This document shows, one piece after another, positions 37,064-46,500 of a DNA stretch of 64,000 bases. The position numbers and the translations under genes are program-made. Source of the DNA: Roseomonas nitratireducens (GTDB taxonomy: Bacteria > Pseudomonadota > Alphaproteobacteria > Acetobacterales > Acetobacteraceae); assembly GCF_017813355.1 (NCBI RefSeq), contig NZ_JAGIYZ010000012.1, forward strand, positions 107,455 through 171,454. The letters are read 5' to 3'. The notes under the pieces are model-generated. The model was not told the origin of the DNA. It ran no database searches and saw only the letters and a list, made by a program, of their open reading frames with translations. How positions within the stretch are numbered: position 1 is the first letter of the stretch; every line of letters starts with the position of its first letter.

Positions 37064-37696
37064 ATGGCTTCGCCCGCACCGGCATCGCAGGAAGATCGCG
37101 CCGCCGCCACCCGCCAGAGGATCCTGGAAGTGGCGGAAGGGCTGTTCCGCGCCATCGGCTACCAGAAGACGGCGGTCGCCGACATCGCGCGCGAGCTCGG
37201 CATGTCGCCGGCCAATGTCTATCGCTTCTTCCCGTCCAAAAGCGCGATCAACGAGGCGATCACGGCGCGGCTGCTGGAAGGCGTGACCGGCGACCTCGAG
37301 ACCATCGCGGCCGGCCCCGGCGCGGCGGCGGACCGGCTGCGCGCCATGCTGCGCATGCTGCACGCGCGACACCTGGCGCTGTTCTTCGACCAGAAGCGCA
37401 TGCACGACATGGTCTCGGCCGCGATGAGCGAGCATTGGGGCGTGATCGCGACCTTCATCGCGCGCATCGAGTCCGCCCTCGCCCGCGTGCTGGAAGATGG
37501 CGCGCGGCGCGGCGAGTTCGCACCCGTGGATCCGGCTGAGGGCGCGCGGATGCTCAAGCAGGCGACGCTGTGCTGGACGCATCCCGTGCTGATCGCGGAC
37601 GCGATGGACAAGCGGCAGGTCGAGGAAGCGCAGATGGCCGGCGAGCTGGACGGGATGCTCGACCTGCTGGTCCGGGGGCTGAGACCTGATTCCTGA
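37064..37696 (+). CDS. TetR family transcriptional regulator
   Basis: A 210-residue TetR repressor. The DNA-binding domain is ATRQRILEVAEGLFRAIGYQ, KTAVADIARELGMSPANVYR and FFPSKSAINEAI (about residues 13-60). The ligand domain is helical and ends with a TetR_C-like segment (LCWTHPVLIADAMDKRQVEE). The ATG after CCCTCACTCC has a poor ribosome site; longer starts up to 36968 are possible. It lies directly upstream of an RND efflux adaptor and pump, with a 22-bp palindrome between, so it probably represses them. Confidence 0.85.
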   Translation: MASPAPASQEDRAAATRQRILEVAEGLFRAIGYQKTAVADIARELGMSPANVYRFFPSKSAINEAITARLLEGVTGDLETIAAGPGAAADRLRAMLRMLHARHLALFFDQKRMHDMVSAAMSEHWGVIATFIARIESALARVLEDGARRGEFAPVDPAEGARMLKQATLCWTHPVLIADAMDKRQVEEAQMAGELDGMLDLLVRGLRPDS

Positions 37697-37700
37697 TCAC

Positions 37701-37722
37701 TGACGATTATTGACTTTCGTCA
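37701..37722 (+). promoter_or_regulatory. 22-bp palindrome, probable TetR operator of the efflux operon
   Basis: TGACGA and TCGTCA are perfect inverted arms, spaced by 10 bases, and the element overlaps a TTGACT (37710-37715) that could be a -35 hexamer. It lies between the tetR stop and the adaptor gene start in AT-rich DNA. The geometry suits a TetR-family dimer blocking RNA polymerase. Confidence 0.5.
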
Positions 37723-37762
37723 TTCCATATGCGATCTCCCGGCGCAGACCAGGAGACCCGCC

Positions 37763-38845
37763 ATGCGTGCCGCCCTGCCCGCCCTCGCCGCCCTCGCCTT
37801 CCTCCCCGCCTGCCGCGACAGCGGCCCCCAGGCCGCAGCACCCGAGCCGCCCCGGCCCGTCCAGGTGGCGGACATCCGCTTCGCCCCGGCCGAGCAGCCC
37901 CGCGCCTTCGCGGGCGTGATCCGCGCGCGGCGGGAAGCGGACATCGCCTTCCGCGCCGGCGGGCGCATCGCCGTCCGGCTGGTGGATGTCGGCGCCGCCG
38001 TGGTCGCGGGGCAGGAACTCGCGCGGCTCGACCCGGCCGACATCGCGCTTGCCATGCGCGCCGCCGAGGCCGACCTCGCCGCGGCCGAGGCCGAGATGCG
38101 CCGCGCGCAGGCCGATGCCGACCGCTCCCGCCGGCTGCTCGCCGCGGGGCATGTCGCGGCCGCCTTCGACGACCAGCGCCAGGCCACCGCGCGCAGCGCG
38201 GAGGAACGGACCGCCTCCGCCCGCGCCTCGCTGGCGCTGGCGCGCAACCGGCTGGAACACACCATCCTGCGCGCGCCGACCGATGGCGTGATCACCGCGC
38301 TGCTCGCCGAATCGGGGCAGGTGGTGGCGGAAGGCCAGGCGGTGCTGCGCATGGCCGACCCGGCCGAGCGCGAATTGCTGGTGCAGGTGCCCGAAGGCGC
38401 CCTGCCCGGCCTGCTCTCCGCGACCGCCGAGGCGGTACTCTGGGCGCGGCCAGGCCAGCCGGTCGCGGCACGGCTGCGGGAAGTCGCGCCCCAGGCCGAC
38501 CCGATGCTGCGCACCTATGCCGCGCGCTTCGCCCTGCCCGCCGCGCCGGACTGGGCCGCGCTCGGCATGACGGGGACCATCCGGCTGCGCGCGGAAAGCG
38601 CGCCGGTCGCGCTGCTGCCGGCCTCCGCGCTGCACGATCGCGGCCAGGGTCCGATGGTGTGGAAGGTGGAAGGCGCGCGGCTTGTCGCCGTGCCGGTGGA
38701 GGTCGCGCAGCTCGGCGCGACGCAGGTCGCGCTGCGCGGTGCGCTGGCGGAAGGCGACAAGGTCGTCGCCCTCGGCCCGCAGCTGCTCGATCCCGGCACG
38801 CCGGTGCGCATCGTGCAGACGCGCGCCCTCGCGACCCTGCGCTGA
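37763..38845 (+). CDS. RND efflux periplasmic adaptor (membrane fusion protein)
   Basis: A 360-residue adaptor that connects the inner-membrane pump to an outer-membrane channel. The signal MRAALPALAALAFLPACRD ends in a lipobox Cys, so it is a lipoprotein. The lipoyl/beta-barrel half begins VQVADIRFAPAEQPRAFAGV and FRAGGRIAVRLVDVGAAVVA; a coiled-coil hairpin follows (about residues 95-150, AEADLAAAEAEMRRAQADAD). The return half has APTDGVITALLAESGQVVAE. AGGAG precedes the ATG. No outer-membrane TolC gene is nearby. Confidence 0.9.
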   Translation: MRAALPALAALAFLPACRDSGPQAAAPEPPRPVQVADIRFAPAEQPRAFAGVIRARREADIAFRAGGRIAVRLVDVGAAVVAGQELARLDPADIALAMRAAEADLAAAEAEMRRAQADADRSRRLLAAGHVAAAFDDQRQATARSAEERTASARASLALARNRLEHTILRAPTDGVITALLAESGQVVAEGQAVLRMADPAERELLVQVPEGALPGLLSATAEAVLWARPGQPVAARLREVAPQADPMLRTYAARFALPAAPDWAALGMTGTIRLRAESAPVALLPASALHDRGQGPMVWKVEGARLVAVPVEVAQLGATQVALRGALAEGDKVVALGPQLLDPGTPVRIVQTRALATLR

Positions 38846-38857
38846 GGCGCCGCCGCC

Positions 38858-41800
38858 ATGGGCTTCAACCTCTCCGACTGGGGCGTGCGCAACGGCGCGC
38901 TGACGCTGTTCCTCATCCTGATGCTCGGCGCGGCCGGCGCCATGGCCTATCTGCGCCTCGGCCGCGCGGAGGATCCGGGCTTCACCATCAAGGTCATGGT
39001 CGTCACCGCGCAATGGCCCGGTGCCACGGCCGACGAGATGCAGCGCCACGTCGCCGACCCGATCGAGAGCCGGCTGCAGGACCTGGCCTTTCTCGACCGG
39101 GTGGAAACCTTCACCCGCCCCGGCCAGGCGGTGATGACCGTGGTGCTGCGGGACACGACGCCGCCAGCCCAGGTGCAGGCGCTGTGGTACCAGGTGCGCA
39201 AGAAGGTGGGCGACATGCGCCACACCCTGCCCGGCGGCGTGCAGGGCCCCTTCTTCGACGACGAGTATTCCGACGTCTGGTCCGCGATCTACGCCGTGAC
39301 GGGCGCGGACAACGCGGAACTGGTGCGCCAGGCGGAACGCATCCGCGCGCGCCTGCTGCGCGTGCCCGGCGTGGACAAGGTGCGCATCTTCGGCGAGCAG
39401 CCCCAGCGCATCCATGTCGAGGTCGCGCATGCGCGCCTCGCATCGCTCGGCCTGCAGCCGCAGGCGATCCTGGATGCGCTCGCGCGCCACAACCCCGTCG
39501 CACCCGCGGGCGTGGTGGAAGGGGATGCGACGCGGCTGCACCTACGCGTCGGCGGCGGCTTCGACGGGCTGGCCGCGATCCGCGACGTGCCGGTCGCGGC
39601 GCAGGGCCGCTCCCTGCGGCTGGGCGACATCGCGGAGGTGACGCGCGGCTTCGCCGACCCGCCTTCCAGCGGGATCCGTCAGGGCGGCCAGGATTCGGTG
39701 CTGCTCGCGGTGGGCAAGCAGCCCGGCGTGAACGTGGTGACGCTCGGCGCCGACCTCGCCCGCGCCATGGAGGCCGAGCGCCGCGTCATCCCGACCGGCA
39801 TCGCGGTGACGCAGATCGTCGACCAGGCCGGCGTGGTGCAGGAGAGCGTCTCGGAGTTCCTGCTGAAATTCGCCGCCGCGCTCGGCGTGGTGATGCTCGT
39901 CTCCTTCCTCTCGCTCGGGCTGCGGGCAGGGGTGATCGTCGCGCTGTCGGTGCCGCTGACGCTCGCCATCGTCTTCATCGTCATGCTGGCGACGGGGATG
40001 GAGCTGGAACGCGTCACGCTCGGCGCGCTGATCCTCTCCCTCGGCCTGCTGGTGGACGATGCGATCATCGCCATCGAGGCGATGGTGGTGAAGCTCGAGG
40101 AAGGCTGGACGCGCGCCAAGGCCGCGACCTTCGCCTGGACATCCACGGCCGGGCCGATGCTGTCCGGCACGCTGGTGACCGTCGCGGGCTTCCTGCCGGT
40201 CGGCTTCGCGCGCTCGACCGCCGGCGAATATGCCGGCGGCATCTTCTGGGTGGTGGGCTTCGCGCTCATCGCGTCCTGGTTCGTCGCGGTGCTGTTCACG
40301 CCCTGGCTCGGGGTGAAGCTGCTGCCCACGCCCAGGCGCGGCGGGCACGGGCATGGCTATGACGGGCCGGGCTACCGCGCCTTCCGCCGCGTCGTCGGCT
40401 GGTGCGTGGACCACCGCTTCATCGTCATCGGCGCGACGCTGGTCGTGCTGGTCGCGGGCTTCGCGGCGATGGGCATGGTGCGCAAGCAGTTCTTCCCCAC
40501 CTCCGCGCGGCTCGAACTGCTGGTCGACGTCACGCTGCGCCAGGGCGCCGGGCATGGTGCCACGCTCGCCGCCGCGCGGCGGATCGAGCAGGCGCTGGAA
40601 GGCGACGCCGATGCGCGGCTCGTCACCACCTATGTCGGCCAGGGCAGCCCGCGCTTCTTCCTCGCGCTCAATCCCGACCTGCCGAACGAGGCCTTCGCCA
40701 AGCTCGTGGTCCAGGCGCGCGACGTCCCAGCGCGCGAAAGGCTGCGCGAGCGGCTGATGGCGCTGGTGGACCAGGGCCTGGTGCCGGAGGCGCGGGTGCG
40801 CGTCTCCCGCCTCGATTTCGGCCCGCCGGTCGGCCACCCCGTGCAGTTCCGCGTGCATGGGGACGACCCGGCCGCGCTGCGCGCGGCGGCGGAGGAGGTG
40901 ATGGCGGTGATGCGCGCCACCCCCGGCACGCGCGACGTCTCCATGGCCTGGGGCGAACGCGCGCCGACGCTGCGGCTCGAACTCGACCGCGCGCGCGTCG
41001 CCGAACTCGGCCTCTCGCCGCAGCAGGTCGCCTCCTCCCTGCAATTGCTGCTCAGCGGCGTGACGGCGACGCAGCATCGCGAGGGCAACCGCCTGGTCGA
41101 CGTCGTGCTGCGCGCCCCGGCCGCCGAGCGGCTGACCATGGACACGCTCGCCGATGTCTCGCTCGGCACGCCGGCGGGGCCGGTGCCGCTCTCCCAGGTC
41201 GCGCGGCTGGTGCCGGAGGCGGAGGAGCCGATCCTGTTCCGCCGCAACCGCGAAGCCTACCTGACCGTGCGCGCGGACATCGCGCCGGGCCTGCAGGCGC
41301 CGGATGTCAGCGGGGCGGTCGCCGCGCGGCTCGGCCCCGTCATCGAGCGCCTGCCCGTCGGCCTGCGCATCGAAGCGGGCGGCGCGGCCGAGGAATCCGG
41401 CAAGGCCAATGCGGCGCTGTTCGCGATGTTCCCGCTGATGGTCGCGGCGATGCTGCTGCTGCTGATGGCCCAGCTGCGGCATTTCGGGCGGACGGCGCTG
41501 GTCTTCGTCACCGCCCCGCTCGGCATACCGGGCGCGGCCTTCGCGCTGCTGGCGATGGATTCGGCCTTCGGCTTCGTCGCGCTGCTCGGCGTCATCGCCC
41601 TGGCGGGGATGGTGATGCGCAACACGCAGATCCTGGTCGACCAGGTGCGGCAGGACCTGGAGGCCGGGGTGGCGCTGCGCGCGGCCATCATCGAGAGCAC
41701 GGTGCGCCGCGCGCGCCCGGTGCTGCTGACGGCGCTCGCCGCCGTGCTCGCCTTCGTGCCGCTGACGCTCTCGGTGTTCTGGGGGCCGATGGCGATCGCG

Positions 41801-41929
41801 ATGATCGGCGGGCTCTCGCTCGCGACCTTCGCCACGCTGCTGGTGGTGCCGGCGCTCTACGCGCTCGCCCTGCCCTGGCGGCGGGCGCGGGCGCTGCCGG
41901 CGGGCGCGGCGCTGGCGCCGGCCGAATAG
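38858..41929 (+). CDS. RND family efflux pump, permease subunit
   Basis: A 1023-residue AcrB-type pump driven by the proton gradient. It has the amphipathic start FNLSDWGVRNGALTLFLILM, porter domains, and the central proton relay helix GALILSLGLLVDDAIIAIEA with the adjacent Asp pair. The C-terminal half carries MVRKQFFPTSARLELLVDVT and GPMAIAMIGGLSLATFATLL. The wide-spectrum GRAEDPGFTIKVMVVTAQWP opening fits the RND subgroup without a strict drug assignment. It follows the adaptor by 12 bases. Confidence 0.93.
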   Translation: MGFNLSDWGVRNGALTLFLILMLGAAGAMAYLRLGRAEDPGFTIKVMVVTAQWPGATADEMQRHVADPIESRLQDLAFLDRVETFTRPGQAVMTVVLRDTTPPAQVQALWYQVRKKVGDMRHTLPGGVQGPFFDDEYSDVWSAIYAVTGADNAELVRQAERIRARLLRVPGVDKVRIFGEQPQRIHVEVAHARLASLGLQPQAILDALARHNPVAPAGVVEGDATRLHLRVGGGFDGLAAIRDVPVAAQGRSLRLGDIAEVTRGFADPPSSGIRQGGQDSVLLAVGKQPGVNVVTLGADLARAMEAERRVIPTGIAVTQIVDQAGVVQESVSEFLLKFAAALGVVMLVSFLSLGLRAGVIVALSVPLTLAIVFIVMLATGMELERVTLGALILSLGLLVDDAIIAIEAMVVKLEEGWTRAKAATFAWTSTAGPMLSGTLVTVAGFLPVGFARSTAGEYAGGIFWVVGFALIASWFVAVLFTPWLGVKLLPTPRRGGHGHGYDGPGYRAFRRVVGWCVDHRFIVIGATLVVLVAGFAAMGMVRKQFFPTSARLELLVDVTLRQGAGHGATLAAARRIEQALEGDADARLVTTYVGQGSPRFFLALNPDLPNEAFAKLVVQARDVPARERLRERLMALVDQGLVPEARVRVSRLDFGPPVGHPVQFRVHGDDPAALRAAAEEVMAVMRATPGTRDVSMAWGERAPTLRLELDRARVAELGLSPQQVASSLQLLLSGVTATQHREGNRLVDVVLRAPAAERLTMDTLADVSLGTPAGPVPLSQVARLVPEAEEPILFRRNREAYLTVRADIAPGLQAPDVSGAVAARLGPVIERLPVGLRIEAGGAAEESGKANAALFAMFPLMVAAMLLLLMAQLRHFGRTALVFVTAPLGIPGAAFALLAMDSAFGFVALLGVIALAGMVMRNTQILVDQVRQDLEAGVALRAAIIESTVRRARPVLLTALAAVLAFVPLTLSVFWGPMAIAMIGGLSLATFATLLVVPALYALALPWRRARALPAGAALAPAE

Positions 41930-41946
41930 CGTCCCATCTGGCTAGG

Positions 41947-43101
41947 ATGGCCGCCCCCCGCATCCCGGTCCTCGCGGCCGCCTCCTTCGCCACGGCGACG
42001 CAATCCTTCGTCTTCGCCGGGCTGCTGGCGGAGATGGCCGCCGACCTGTCCGTTCCGGTCGCGACGGCGGGGCAGCTCGCCACCGTCTATGCGCTCGCCT
42101 TCGCCATCGCCGCCCCGCCCGTCGCCGCCCTGCTAGCGGGGCGGGAGAGGCGCGGGGTGATGGTGCTCGCCCTTCTGGTGCTCGCGGCACTCAACCTCGC
42201 CATCGTCGCGGTCGCGGCCTTTCCCGCGCTGCTCGCGCTGCGCGTCGCGGCGGGCGTCGCGGCGGCGGCGGTGATTCCGGCGGCGAGCGCGGCGGCCGTG
42301 GCGCTCGCCCCACCGGAAAAGCGCGGTCGCGCGCTGGCGCTGGTGGTGGGCGGCACGACGGCGGCCTTCCTGCTTGGCATCCCGGCCGGATCGGTGGTGG
42401 GGGATGCCTTCGGCTGGCGCGGCTGCTTCGCCTTCGCCGCCATCATCGCGGTTGCCGCCGCCATCGCGATCCGCGTCTACGTCCCGCGCGTGGCGGGCGA
42501 TGCGGGCGGTGCCGCGGGCGGCATCGCGGCGCTGCGCATCCCGGGCGTGGTGCCGGCGCTGCTGCTGAACGTCGCGGCCTTCACGGCGGTGTTTTCCATC
42601 GCCGCCTATATCGGGCCGGTGACGAACGCGGTCTCCGGCCTTTCGGGCAGCGGCGTCGCGGCGGTGCAGGCGCTGGTGGGCATCGCGTCGCTGGCCGGGT
42701 TGCCGATCGGCGCGCGGCTGGCCGATCGCGGTTCGCGTGCCGCGGCGCTGCTGCCCGCCGGCGTGCTGGCGGCGAACCTGCTGCAGGCGGCGCTGCTTGC
42801 GGGGTTGCTGGCGGGCAGCGGATTCGCCCTGCCCTTGCAGGCGCTGGCGGTGCTGGCCTCGGCGGGGTGTCTTTTCGCGCTCGGCCCGGCGGTCGGCGCG
42901 CGGCTCGCCACGCTGGCGCCGGAAGCGCGCGGCTTCGTCATGGCGTGCAACGCCTCGGCCATCTTCCTGGGCCAGGCGGGGGGTGCCGCGGCGGGCGGGC
43001 TCGGCATCGCGGTGTTCGGCATGCCCGGCGCGGGGCTGGCCGGCGCGGCCTTCGCGGTGCCCGCCTTCCTCCTCGCGCGCCGCTGCTTCGCCCCCCGCTG
43101 A
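41947..43101 (+). CDS. MFS transporter
   Basis: A 384-residue major facilitator with twelve hydrophobic segments and the loop RVAAGVAAAAVIPAASAAAV found in the arabinose-efflux (AraJ/YdhP) group. The cytoplasmic loop LAPPEKRGRALALVVGGTTA is the typical inner repeat motif, and GLPIGARLADRGSRAAALLP is its counterpart in the second half. The substrate is unknown. The ATG is 17 bases after the RND stop with a weak ribosome site, and the gene may be part of the efflux unit. Confidence 0.82.
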   Translation: MAAPRIPVLAAASFATATQSFVFAGLLAEMAADLSVPVATAGQLATVYALAFAIAAPPVAALLAGRERRGVMVLALLVLAALNLAIVAVAAFPALLALRVAAGVAAAAVIPAASAAAVALAPPEKRGRALALVVGGTTAAFLLGIPAGSVVGDAFGWRGCFAFAAIIAVAAAIAIRVYVPRVAGDAGGAAGGIAALRIPGVVPALLLNVAAFTAVFSIAAYIGPVTNAVSGLSGSGVAAVQALVGIASLAGLPIGARLADRGSRAAALLPAGVLAANLLQAALLAGLLAGSGFALPLQALAVLASAGCLFALGPAVGARLATLAPEARGFVMACNASAIFLGQAGGAAAGGLGIAVFGMPGAGLAGAAFAVPAFLLARRCFAPR

Positions 43102-43186
43102 CGGGGCGGGGATTTCGTGTAGCCTCCCGCGACCGGAACGTCGGCGCCCGCATCCCAGGGGCGGAAGGATCGACGCAGGGAGGAAC

Positions 43187-44818
43187 ATGATGCTTGGCCT
43201 GATGCAGGACTGGCCGCTGCTGATGCACACGGTCATCGACCATGCCGCGATCCAGCACCCGCGGCGCGACGTGGTGACGCGGTCGGTGGAAGGCCCCTTC
43301 CACCGCACGGACTACGCCACGATCCGCGGTCGCGCGCTGAAGGTGGCGCAGCGGCTGGCGAAGGACGGCATCCGGCCGGGGGACCGCGTGGCCACGCTCG
43401 CCTGGAACACATGGCGGCACATGGAGGCCTGGTACGGCATCACCGGCGCCGGCGCCGTCTACCACACGGTCAATCCGCGGCTGTTCCAGGACCAGATCGC
43501 CTGGATCATGAACCACGCCGGCAGCCGCATCTTGATGCTGGACCTGACCTTCGTGCCGCTGGTTCAGTCGCTGGCCGACAGGCTTCCGGCGGTCGAGCGC
43601 TTCGTCATCCTGACCGACGCCGCGCACATGCCGCAGACCAGCCTGCGCAACGCCGTGGCCTATGAGGACTGGATCGCCGAGGTCGATGGCGACTTCGCGT
43701 GGATGCGCGTGGATGAACAGGCCGCGGCGGGCATCTGCTATACCTCCGGCACCACGGGCGACCCCAAGGGAGTCGTCTATTCGCACCGGTCCAACGTGAT
43801 CCACGCCATGGTGTGCAACCAGGTGGACGCCTTCGGCCTGGCGGCGGGCGACCGCGTCATGCCGGTCGTGCCGATGTTCCACGCCAACGGATGGTCCCTG
43901 CCGCTCTGCGCGCCGATGGTGGGTGCGGCGATGGTCATGCCGGGGGCGAAGCTCGACGGCGCCTCGGTGCACGAGGTGATCGAGCGCGAGCGCGTCACCT
44001 TCTCCGCCGCCGTGCCGACCGTCTGGATGATGCTGCTGCAGCACCTGGAGGCGACGGGCGCGCGCGTCGATTCCATGCAGCGCGTCGCGATCGGCGGGTC
44101 CGCCTGCCCGCCCGCCATCACCCGCGCCTACCAGGAAAAGTACGGCGTGCGCGTGATCCATGCCTGGGGCATGACGGAACTCTCCCCCGTCGGAACGCTG
44201 TTCGCGGTGAAGCCGGAGGTCGCGGGGCTGACGGGCGAGGCGATGCTCTCCCTGCAGGCCAAGCAGGGCACGCCGCCCTATTCGGTCGAGATGAAGATCA
44301 CCGACGATGCCGGGCGCGAACTGCCCTGGGACGGGATGACTTTCGGCCGGCTCAAGGTGCGCGGCCCCGCCGTCGCGCGGCGCTACTTCCGGCGGGAGGA
44401 GGAGGAGATCCTCGACGAGTCCGGCTTCTTCGACACCGGCGACGTCGCGACCATGGACGAGCACGGCTACATGGAGATCACCGACCGGTCCAAGGACGTG
44501 ATCAAGTCGGGCGGGGAGTGGATTTCCTCCATCGCGCTCGAGAACGCGGCGGTCGGCTATCCGGGGGTCGCGGAGGCCGCCGTCGTCGCGATGGCCGACC
44601 CCAAATGGGACGAGCGGCCGCTGCTGATCCTGGTGATGAAGCCGGGCGTGCTCTCCCCCTCGCTGGCCGAGATGCGGGAGTTCCTCGCGGACAAGGTCGC
44701 GAAATGGTGGCTGCCCGACGACCTGGTGGTGCTGGACGAGATCCCGCACACGGCGACGGGCAAGATCCTCAAGACGAAACTGCGGGAGATGTTCAAGGAC
44801 CATCGCCCGCCGGGGTGA
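43187..44818 (+). CDS. AMP-forming acyl-CoA ligase (medium-chain/DmdB-like)
   Basis: A 543-residue adenylate-forming ligase. The AMP motif is ICYTSGTTGDPKGVVYSH, and HAWGMTELSPVGT, the YMEITDRSKDVIKSGGEWIS hinge and the C-terminal Lys of PHTATGKILKTKLRE are present. The opening MMLGLMQDWPLLMHTVIDHA is shared by medium-chain fatty-acid (AlkK) and 3-methylthiopropionate (DmdB) CoA ligases, so a short or branched acid is likely. GGGAGG lies 3 bases before the first ATG and 6 before the second, so either could be used. It is near the badH-like cluster. Confidence 0.87.
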   Translation: MMLGLMQDWPLLMHTVIDHAAIQHPRRDVVTRSVEGPFHRTDYATIRGRALKVAQRLAKDGIRPGDRVATLAWNTWRHMEAWYGITGAGAVYHTVNPRLFQDQIAWIMNHAGSRILMLDLTFVPLVQSLADRLPAVERFVILTDAAHMPQTSLRNAVAYEDWIAEVDGDFAWMRVDEQAAAGICYTSGTTGDPKGVVYSHRSNVIHAMVCNQVDAFGLAAGDRVMPVVPMFHANGWSLPLCAPMVGAAMVMPGAKLDGASVHEVIERERVTFSAAVPTVWMMLLQHLEATGARVDSMQRVAIGGSACPPAITRAYQEKYGVRVIHAWGMTELSPVGTLFAVKPEVAGLTGEAMLSLQAKQGTPPYSVEMKITDDAGRELPWDGMTFGRLKVRGPAVARRYFRREEEEILDESGFFDTGDVATMDEHGYMEITDRSKDVIKSGGEWISSIALENAAVGYPGVAEAAVVAMADPKWDERPLLILVMKPGVLSPSLAEMREFLADKVAKWWLPDDLVVLDEIPHTATGKILKTKLREMFKDHRPPG

Positions 44819-44833
44819 TGGTCCGCCTGACGC

Positions 44834-45670
44834 TCAGGTGACCAGCGACCAGAACATCCGGATGCTGGTGGCGAAGAGGAAGACGGCGAAGGCGCGCTTC
44901 AGCCACAGCGGCGGGATGGTGTGCGCCAGGTGCACCCCCCAGGGCGTGGCCAGGATCGAGGCCGGCGCGATCAGCGCGACCCCCAGCAGGTTCACGTAGC
45001 CCAGGGAAAAGGGCGGCGTCAGCGGATCGTTCCAGCCGCCCCAGACGAAGCCGATGGTCGCCGGGATCGAGATGATCAGCCCGAAGGCCGAGGCGGTCGC
45101 GACCGCCTGGCGGATCGGGTAGCCGAACATCGACAGCAAGGGCACGCCGAGCGTCCCGCCGCCGATGCCCATCATGGCGCTGACCGACCCGATGCCGATG
45201 CCGAGCGCCTGGCGCGGCGGCCCGTCCGGCACGCTGTCGGTGATTTTGAAGTCGACCCCGGTGAAGCCCATGTTGAGCGCCACCAGCAGCGCCACCATGG
45301 CGAAGACCGCGGTCAGCCCTTCCCCGCGCACATGCACGGCGAGGAAGGTGCCGAGCAGCACGCCCGCCAGCATCGCCGGCCAGATGGACCGCAGCAGCGC
45401 CATGTCCATCGCGCCCTTCGCATGATGCTTGCGCGCCGACTGGATCGAGGTGGGGATGATGGTGGCGAGCGAGGTCGCGACCGCGACCTTCATCTGGATG
45501 CTCTCGGGAATGCCGAAGAAGGGAAACACGTTGAACAGCAGCGGCACGATGACGATGCCGCCGCCGACGCCGAGCAGCCCCGCCAGCGTGCCCGAGACGA
45601 GCCCCGTCGCCGCCATGGCGGCGGCGAGCGCGATCAGCCAGGTCGTGTCGTTCAGATGTTCCATCGGCAT
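44834..45670 (-). CDS. Sulfite exporter TauE/SafE family protein, copy 1
   Basis: A 278-residue TSUP membrane protein with about eight helices. Two internal repeats, GTLAGLLGVGGGIVIVPLLF and ISAMMGIGGGTLGVPLLSMF-like, carry the G-G-G-x-x-x-P core of the family. Transport of sulfite, sulfonate or other small organic acids is typical. The start at MPMEHLNDTTW was chosen for GGACCGGA upstream; an internal ATG two codons on is possible. It diverges from a second TSUP gene. Confidence 0.82.
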   Translation of the reverse strand: MPMEHLNDTTWLIALAAAMAATGLVSGTLAGLLGVGGGIVIVPLLFNVFPFFGIPESIQMKVAVATSLATIIPTSIQSARKHHAKGAMDMALLRSIWPAMLAGVLLGTFLAVHVRGEGLTAVFAMVALLVALNMGFTGVDFKITDSVPDGPPRQALGIGIGSVSAMMGIGGGTLGVPLLSMFGYPIRQAVATASAFGLIISIPATIGFVWGGWNDPLTPPFSLGYVNLLGVALIAPASILATPWGVHLAHTIPPLWLKRAFAVFLFATSIRMFWSLVT

Positions 45671-45738
45671 TCCGGTCCGGGATGGGCGCCACGAAGGGGG
45701 CGTGGCATACACAAGCCTCACCGACGCGTCACCCCGCC

Positions 45739-46500
45739 TTGCCCTTCATCCTCGATCCCTGGTTCTACATACTGGCCATTCCGGCGGTGCTCATCACGGG
45801 CATCAGCAAGGGCGGCTTCGCCTCGGGCGCGGGCAACCTGCTCGTGCCGCTGATGGCCCTGACGGTGCCGGCGCCCGTCGCGGCGGGGATCGCGCTGCCG
45901 CTGCTGTGCGCGATGGATGTCTCCGGGCTGCGCGCCTGGTGGGGCAAGTGGGACAAGCGGGAGATGCGCGTGCTGGTGCCCGGCGCGCTGGCCGGCATCC
46001 TGGTGGGCGCGCTCGCCTTCAGCATGTTCTCCGACCGCGCCATCAAGGGGATGGTCGGCATCACGACGCTGCTGTTCCTCGCGCGCACGCTTTGGCTCGC
46101 GCGGCGCGGGCAGGCGCCGGCGGCCGCGCCGCACAACCCCGTCAAGGCGGTGATCTGCGCGGCGGGGTCGGGCTTCACCAGCACCATCGCGCATGCGGGG
46201 TCGCCGCCGCTCGCGATCTACCTCTATCCGCGCCGGCTCGACCGCCAGGTGATGGCGGCGACGACGGTCGTCTTCTTCGGCGTGGTGAACTACGTGAAGC
46301 TCGTGCCCTACTGGTTCCTGGGCAATCTCTCGCTGGGCAACCTCGCGACGAGCCTCGTGCTGCTGCCGCTCGCGCCGGCGGGCGTGTATCTGGGCATCTG
46401 GATGCAGAAGCACGTGTCGGATGCGCTGTTCTACCGGCTGCTCTACGGACTGCTGCTGGTCACGGGCGTGAAGCTGACCTGGGACGGGGTGATGGGATGA
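45739..46500 (+). CDS. Sulfite exporter TauE/SafE family protein, copy 2
   Basis: A 253-residue TSUP protein, distinct from copy 1. GISKGGFASGAGNLLVPLMA is the first repeat core; the second half has TIAHAGSPPLAIYLYPRRLD. TTG at 45739 gives MPFILDPWFYILAIPAV; an ATG at 45682 would add 19 residues but then the ATG lies very close to the divergent gene. Its last bases overlap the racemase start (ATGA), so they are probably translated together. The substrate is unknown. Confidence 0.8.
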   Translation: MPFILDPWFYILAIPAVLITGISKGGFASGAGNLLVPLMALTVPAPVAAGIALPLLCAMDVSGLRAWWGKWDKREMRVLVPGALAGILVGALAFSMFSDRAIKGMVGITTLLFLARTLWLARRGQAPAAAPHNPVKAVICAAGSGFTSTIAHAGSPPLAIYLYPRRLDRQVMAATTVVFFGVVNYVKLVPYWFLGNLSLGNLATSLVLLPLAPAGVYLGIWMQKHVSDALFYRLLYGLLLVTGVKLTWDGVMG

